A stretch of DNA of 64,000 nt from Laguncularia racemosa (lineage: Eukaryota; Streptophyta; Magnoliopsida; Myrtales; Combretaceae): the NCBI GenBank assembly GCA_037954665.1, contig JBBMOL010000431.1, forward strand, positions 1 to 64,000, read 5' to 3'. Position 1 is the stretch's first letter. The number at the start of each line of letters is the position of its first letter. Shown piece after piece: positions 58,430-64,000 of this stretch. Made by a program: the position numbers and the translations under genes. Under the pieces are notes generated by a model. That model was not told where the DNA came from. It did no database searches and was given only the letters and a program-made list of their open reading frames with translations.

Positions 58430-59117
58430 TGATGCATGAAACCCTAAGTATATTAAACCTAGAACCTTGACGTCGCTATTTGATTCAATTACCCAATGAT
58501 TGTCTTGAATAAGTGATGTGTAACTAGACCCCAATTAGACCTATTGACTAAAACCTAAGTTATCAAGAGGTATTCCTAGTAATTCAGTTAAGAATTCTAT
58601 GGAAAAGTTCTTTTGCAAAAGAATAAAAAGAGGTTTCGTTGTTTCCCACGAAAAGGATGTGCTATTCATATTAAATTCAAGTCCCTTTGGCCGACCCCCT
58701 TGCACGGCATATATAATACGCATACAATATGGAGAAAACCCTATAACATCGAAATCCTAAGTTGCCTATTATATCCTTATCCTTATGTCACTAAGTAGGC
58801 AACTAAATAACATAAATAACAAACCAACAAATAAAAATAAACATTAACAAAATCGAATATATTCTCTAGTTTAGCGATCTACGCAAATTTTTAATGTCTC
58901 TAAATTATTTCATCCTTCCATGGTCACGTGAATCAAGTTAACATATGTATGTTTTTCTTCTATATAGCTTGACTCCCTGGCTTGCAAGTCCATGACTAGT
59001 CCTTGTAGAGCTTCGTTCATCCATTTAGCTCTAGCTTGGGTCATCGGGCCTCCAATACCATGTAATAGATCATGAGGTTTTGGCTCCTTCCTTTGTGATG
59101 CTAGTTGATCCTCATCA
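58430..59117 (-). repeat. 3' LTR of CRM-like element at right edge
   Basis: On the minus strand it starts TGATGAGGATCAAC at 59117, within the pol frame, and ends TTTCATGCATCA at 58430 (688 bp). A TATA-like gtattatatatgcc sits at about 58711. The outer flank gttat (58425-58429) should recur beyond the window as TSD. Confidence 0.75.
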
Positions 59118-60195
59118 TTCCCTCCTTCCTCAAAAAGATTCGTCCTCGAATTACCTGCATTATAAAGATTAAGGTAGAAAATGTTAAAGGTAGCACTGAC
59201 GTTACCATAGTAGCTTGGCAGATCTATCTTATAAGCATTGTCATTTATACGCTTCACCACTTGGAAAAGTCCATCGCCCTTAGGATGCAACTTAGATTTA
59301 TGTTGCTCAGCAAAACGTTCCTTCCTTAGATGTACCCAAACCCAATCACCAGGCTGAAATATAGCTTTGACACGTCCTTTGTTTGCTTGTCGAGCATAGT
59401 GTTCATTCTTCTTTTCAATGTAAGCCCATACCTGCGTATGTAAATCCCTAACAAATTCTGCCTTTTTTGTGCCATCAAGATCAACAAACTCATTAGTAGG
59501 TAAAGGCAATCTAATGGAGTTAAGGGACTAAAACCATACACAACCTTAAATGGATAGTAGGATGTAGTAGAATTTATAGTCCTATTATATGCAAACTCTA
59601 CACAAGGCAAACATGTTTCCTATTGCTTCAAATTTTTATCAAGCATAGCACGTAGCAGTATAGAAAGTGTCCTATTAACAACTTCTATTTGTCCATCTGT
59701 TTAGGAATGTGCCATAGTGGAAAATAGTAGTTTAGTGCCTAACCTATTCCATAAAGTATGCCAAAAGTGGCTCAAAAATTTCACATCTCTATCACTGACA
59801 ATAGAGTTAGGTAAACCATGCAATCTAACAATCTCCCTAAAGAATAAATCAACTATATGTCAAGCATCATTAGTTTTAGAACAGGCAATAAAGTGAGCTA
59901 TTTTACTAAACCTATCGACAATAACAAATATGTTATCTTTACCATTCTGAGATCTAGGCAAACCTAATATGAAATCTATGGAAATATTAGTCTAAGGCTG
60001 ACTAGGCATAGGTAAGGGAAGATATTCCCCATAAGGCATAACTTTGGACTTAGCCTTCCTAAATGCAATGCACTTGTCACACACAAGTTGTACATCATGT
60101 CTCATCCTAGGCCAGTAAAAATGTTTATGCAAAATATCCAAAGTTTTGTTTACTCCAAAATGTCCCATGAGACTACCCCCATGTGTCTCCCTCAC
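58910..60195 (-). pseudogene. Integrase and C-terminal tail of CRM-like element
   Basis: HHCC finger: RETHGGSLMGHFGVNKTLDI and CDKCIAF, with the second Cys pair altered (60195-59992). The core follows in broken frames (59620-59990). The tail RKERFAEQHKSKLHPKGDG, INDNAYKIDLP and NLFEEGGNDE enters the LTR with the CR-like GGPMTQARAKWMNEALQGLV and stops at 58910-58912, 69 codons inside the LTR. Confidence 0.78.
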
Positions 60196-60204
60196 TAGTA
60201 ATTC

Positions 60205-60960
60205 TCATATAGAACTCCTAGGCACACACAACCTATCTTTCTTAAACAAATATCCCTCATGCCTATAGTAGTCGCCATACCCACTTTCAGAACAAATAGA
60301 CCAATTTTGATTAAAATCAACATCATGTTCATATAGTTCTTTCATACTTTCAAACCCAAGCAATTTAGTATATAAAGAGGTTAGCAGAGAATACCTCCTA
60401 GAAAGGGCATTAGCCACTATGTTTTCCTTACCTTGCTTGTATTTGATGACGTATGAAAAGGTTTCAATGAATTCTAACCACTTGGCGTGCCTTTTGTTTA
60501 GTTTTCCTTGTGTCTTCAGGTACTTCAAACTTTCGTGATCATAATGGATTATGAACTCCATAGGCCATAGATAACGCTGCCATGTTTGTAACATCCTCAC
60601 TAGAGCATACAACTCCTTGCCATATACTAGATAGTTCAGCGTAGCAATATAGAGTTTCTCATTGAAGTAGGTTATTGGTTTGGAATCCTACATTAAAACA
60701 CTACCAATACCCTTCCCGGAAGTATCACATTCGCTCTCAAAAACCTTATCAAAATTTGGTAATACTAACAAAGGAGCGTTAGTTAACTTACCTTTCAACA
60801 TTTGGAATGCCTACTCATGTATTTCGATCTACTTAAATTTGGCATTCTTCTTCACAAGATCATTTAGCGGAGTAGCAATGGAGTTGAAGTCTCTCACAAA
60901 TCGCTTGTAGAAACTGGCTAGACCGTGGAAGCTCTAGACATCATTAGCGTTCTAGGGTGT
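60205..60960 (-). pseudogene. RNase H of CRM-like element
   Basis: ALVRMLQTWQRYLWPMEFII, HESLKYLKTQGKLNKRHAKW, YVIKYKQGKENIVANALSRR (D of VADALSRR changed to N), ending LLTSLYTKLLGFESMKELYE. The segment above 60612 is broken by stops. The D-to-N change alters a residue that is strongly conserved in this family. Confidence 0.75.
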
Positions 60961-61740
60961 TGGCTAATCTCGGATTGCCTTCACTTTTTCCTCAACTACA
61001 ACTATTTCATCTACTCCTACAATAAAACCAAGGAAAACCACAAATTCCATACAAAATGTGCACTTTTTCAAGTTGGCATACAATTGGTTTTCCTTTAATA
61101 CAATAAAAACACTTTACAGATGTTGTACATGATCATCTAATGTTCTGCTATATATCAAGATATCATCAAAATAAACTACAACAAATTTTCCTAGGAATTG
61201 ATGCAATACATGATTCATTAACTTCATGAAAGTATTAGGTGCATTAGTCAACAAAAAAGGCATTACCATCCATTCATATAAGTCATGTTTAGTTTTAAAG
61301 GCAGTTTTCCACTCATCACCCTCTTTCATACGAATTTGGTAATAACTGTTTTTAAGGTCAATTTTCGAGAACAAGCATGCACCATGCAACTCATCAAGCA
61401 TGTTATCTAATCTAGGAATGGGATGTCTATACTAAACTGTAATTTTGTTGATTGCCTTGCAATCCACGCACATACGCCATGTCTCATCCTTCTTGGGCAC
61501 TAATATCACTAGAATTGAGCATGGGCTCAGACTCTCTCGCACGAACCCTTTCTCCACCAGCCTATCCACTTGTTTTTTGAATTTCCTTGGCCTCTTCATA
61601 TTAGTTCTATATGTTGGTTTGTTTGGAATGGAAGCACCCGGCATGAATTCAATTTGATGCTCTATCCCTCGTAGAAGGGGTAATCCTTGCAGCACTTCTT
61701 CAGGGAACAAGTCTTCGAATTCCTACAATAAAGAGACAAC
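60961..61740 (-). pseudogene. Reverse transcriptase of CRM-like element
   Basis: Begins MFPEEVLQGLPLLRGIEHQI (61710), continues VILVPKKDETWRMCVDCKAI, then after a stop MLDELHGACLFSKIDLKNSY, EWMVMPFLLTNAPNTF and FVVVYFDDILIYSRTLDDH. The YxDD catalytic box is intact as YFDD. A change of G to L in MPFGLTN is visible. Confidence 0.8.
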
Positions 61741-62084
61741 AACACTAAGCATAAAAGAGTTAAAGTTAGTATTAGAAAAATATAAATCCTTATGCATAAG
61801 TACAAGTAACTGTTGTTTGGCCATCACTACACTCTTAACCTCACTCTTCCTCGCCATTCCCTCTACTCTCAGTGTTTATGTGTATTTTCCCTCTTTGCTC
61901 ACCAGTGTTTGTTTTTCACTTGTTTTATTTTTCTCACATGCACTTGAGTGTTTTTCCCTGAATTCCTTTGCAATTCTCATCTGATCTTTACTAGCTTCCC
62001 ATGGCTTCTGAGGCATGAGAACTACTTTCCTTTTGTTTAAAACAAAAGATTATTGGTTCTTGTACCCATCGTACATTACCTTCC

Positions 62085-62640
62085 TATCAAACTGCCATGG
62101 TCGCCCTAATAATATGTAGCTAGCCTACATAGGTTCCAAATCACACATAACCTTATCTTTGTAGCTTCCTATGGAAAAGGCTATAAGAACTTGTTTGGTC
62201 ACCTTAACCTCCCCACAATCACTCAACTACTATAATCGATATGGTCTCGAATGTTTCATAGCTTTCAACTTCATATTTTCTACTAGCAAGGTACTAGCAA
62301 CACTACTGCAGCTGCCACTATCAATTATCAAGCTACAAACTCTACCCTACACATGACACCGTGTATGAAAAATATGTTCACACTAGATCCCCTCACCATC
62401 CTCCTAAGGTTGTACACTAAGTACTCTCCTCACGACATACAACTCGCCACTCACGAGTCCCTCTAAGTCAACATCCTCATACTCTTGCGATGGTGACTCC
62501 TCCTCTTCCTCAGAGCTCACACTCTCTACATCCCCACTATCATTGATAATCATAGCTCTCTGATTTGGACATTAGGATGCAATGTGCCCAAATCCCTGAC
62601 ACCTAAAACATTTAATATCTCTCTTCCTGGAAAGGGGTTT
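62085..62640 (-). pseudogene. Zinc knuckle and protease of CRM-like element
   Basis: The knuckle CFRCQGFGHIAS, a stop and CPN lie at about 62610-62567. An acidic linker follows. Protease reads SLIIDSGSCSS (D-S-G intact) near 62330 and LLGRPWQFDRKVMYDG near 62100. Stops replace some Trp and Gln codons. Confidence 0.7.
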
Positions 62641-63507
62641 AGTGTCAGTTTTTTCCTTAGGTGTAGCAATTGGATTCTTAGGCTTCACGTCCTCTTTAGG
62701 CTTTGAATCAGTGGATTTTTTCTTCCACATGGACTTCCATGGAGACTTAGAAGTCAAACTAATCCTTTGCTCACTCTTATACTTTAATAGCCACTCTACT
62801 TTAATAGTTCAGTGCAGTAACTCTTCCATATCTAATTAATGGTGAAGATCTACTATATTAGCTATTTCCCTATTTAACCCGTTGATGAATCTAATCATAG
62901 TAGCCTCATCATCCTCCTCAATTCTCACCCTAATCATGGCTATCTTTAACTCTTTGTAGTAATCCTCTACACTTTTATTTCCTTGAGTCAACCCTTGGAC
63001 TTTCCTAAGTCCCTATGGTAGTGCTAGGAATAAAACGCTTCTACAAGATAGTTTTCATCTCCTCCCAAGTGCTAACAAGTCGCTCTACATACCCGCACCT
63101 ATTACGTACCAACTGATCCCACCATATACTGGCGTAATCTGAAAACTCTATTACAGCTAATTTTATCTTTTTCTCCTCAATATAGTTGTGACATTCAAAC
63201 ACATGATCCATTTCAATTTAATACTCCCTAAATTACTATCACACCTCTAGATACTCCCCCTATCCCGATCATGTTGGTAATCTCCAAAATCAAAATCCTC
63301 ACCTTCTTCTATCCTAACTCCTCCCCTATTCAATTTACTTACTCCTCGCCTGACAGTGGTACTACTAGACGGTTCCTTACTCCTCTCCATCCTATCCATT
63401 CTTTCATGGATCTATTCTAGTTCACCCATTAAGATTCTCTTCATCTCTTCCATTAACTCCTCAAACATCACTCTACTTTCTCCTCCATCAGTGTTTTGTC
63501 CCGACAT
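62641..63507 (-). pseudogene. gag of CRM-like element
   Basis: Starts MSGQNTDGGESRVMFEELME at 63507 on the minus strand. It continues with broken capsid frames, and the Lys/Pro-rich segment SPWKSMWKKKSTDSKPKEDV (62757 downward) leads to the knuckle. Confidence 0.65.
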
Positions 63508-64000
63508 AATTCTAAAGTTTCAACAAAGTAATATCACAAGTACAAGAAATATATATGTATGTTCCTCATACCTACTTGTGTATTGCTCACAATTAATATA
63601 CTCACAATCCCACTCGTGTATATTTCTCATAAAAAGGATGTCCTCACAACCCGCTTTTATAATTCTTTTACTAGGAACTCAATTTAGAACTCCTAAACTT
63701 AAATCATTAAGTCAACACTAATGATTACTAATCGGTCCTAAGTTACGTAAATGATGGAATACTAACTACGCAACTCTAATTGGTATGGAAAAGATTCACC
63801 AATGAATGGATATGTAATCAAAGATTACTTCTAGCATAAAAGGAAACAATCACTATTGCACCAATTGCTCAAGGGATGTATACAATTTGGATACCAAACA
63901 TAGACAATCAAGGATATGTTATGGTAGGAAACTGGAAATAATTGATATGCAAAGTAAATTAAATCAATAAGTTATCTTGTGATTTCGGCAATTGCAATTC
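63508..64000 (-). other. 5' leader of CRM-like element
   Basis: Untranslated DNA upstream of gag on the minus strand. It has the gtgagtatattaattgtgag-like text often seen in such leaders, and no PBS before the window edge. Confidence 0.5.

Larger units (their letters stand above)
58430..64000 (-). mobile_element. CRM-like gypsy element with all pol domains, runs off window
   Basis: The 3' LTR, integrase, RNase H, RT, protease, knuckle and gag are all recognisable on the minus strand. The 5' LTR and PBS lie beyond 64000. Pol overlaps the 3' LTR as in the 48521-54028 element, but LTR and protein sequences differ, so it is a different subfamily. Scattered stops make it inactive. It is the only copy here with a complete pol layout and the kind of element that could have served the defective copies in trans. 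Confidence 0.8.

Noticed and set aside
58430..58800. Host promoter or gene around the TATA-like box at 58711
   Set aside because: It lies within the 3' LTR of the CRM-like element and has the expected LTR termini.

Overview
The window is nuclear DNA of a flowering plant, most likely a eudicot. The evidence is two plant-type intron-containing genes (an AIG1/IAN GTPase and the start of an NRT1/PTR transporter), plant Ty3/gypsy and Ty1/copia retrotransposons primed by initiator tRNA-Met, and AT-rich intergenic DNA. There are no bacterial operons, CRISPR arrays or phage genes. Most of the window is transposable-element DNA, much of it nested.

Layout. 1-2489: 3' end of a Tat/Ogre-like gypsy element with its LTR. 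2490-6363: an old LTR remnant, a solo LTR (TSD AGAAG) and the 3' LTR of an Athila-like element. 6364-9440: intergenic DNA with a C32 homopolymer and an 82-bp tandem duplication. 9534-18983 (minus): an apparently intact five-exon AIG1/IAN GTPase gene of 331 aa. Its 8.1-kb second intron holds a MULE-type MITE with a 9-bp TSD and a gypsy LTR. 18984-20670: the gene's 5' flank, with degenerate local repeats. 20671-33140: a nest made of a Del/Tekay-like element (minus), split by a gag-protease-only element (TSD CCTCT), a CRM-like pol fragment (minus) split by a 1.5-kb solo LTR (TSD CACAC), and a second, inverted Del-like LTR. 33141-35012: AT-rich DNA with a tRNA-like sequence. 35018-41419: a decayed Galadriel-like element (TSD CTTAA) with a 743-bp tandem duplication in its reverse transcriptase. 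41505-41990: a fragment carrying an RNase H domain, LINE-like. 44588-45061: exons 1-2 of an NRT1/PTR (NPF) transporter; no further exons are seen before the window ends. 45340-64000: a stack of a copia fragment, a second gag-protease-only element (minus), a young CRM-like element inserted in it (48521-54028, TSD AACTA), a third gag-protease remnant holding an expanded solo LTR, and a CRM-like element with all pol domains that runs off the right edge.

How it fits together. Only the AIG1-like gene looks like an intact host gene. The NPF gene is either truncated or carries a second intron longer than 19 kb. Insertion order can be read from target-site duplications; in three places, removing an inserted element restores the host reading frame, which validates the boundaries.

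I did not find an unambiguously new biological system. The strongest candidates for something underdescribed are: (i) a gypsy family amplified as gag-protease-only elements; (ii) an LTR of the same family lengthened by tandem copies of its own end plus primer-binding-site leader; (iii) arrays of GC-rich palindromes that recur in LTRs of unrelated families; and (iv) a CRM-like element whose in-frame deletion fuses reverse transcriptase to integrase. All family assignments come from reading motifs, not from a database search.
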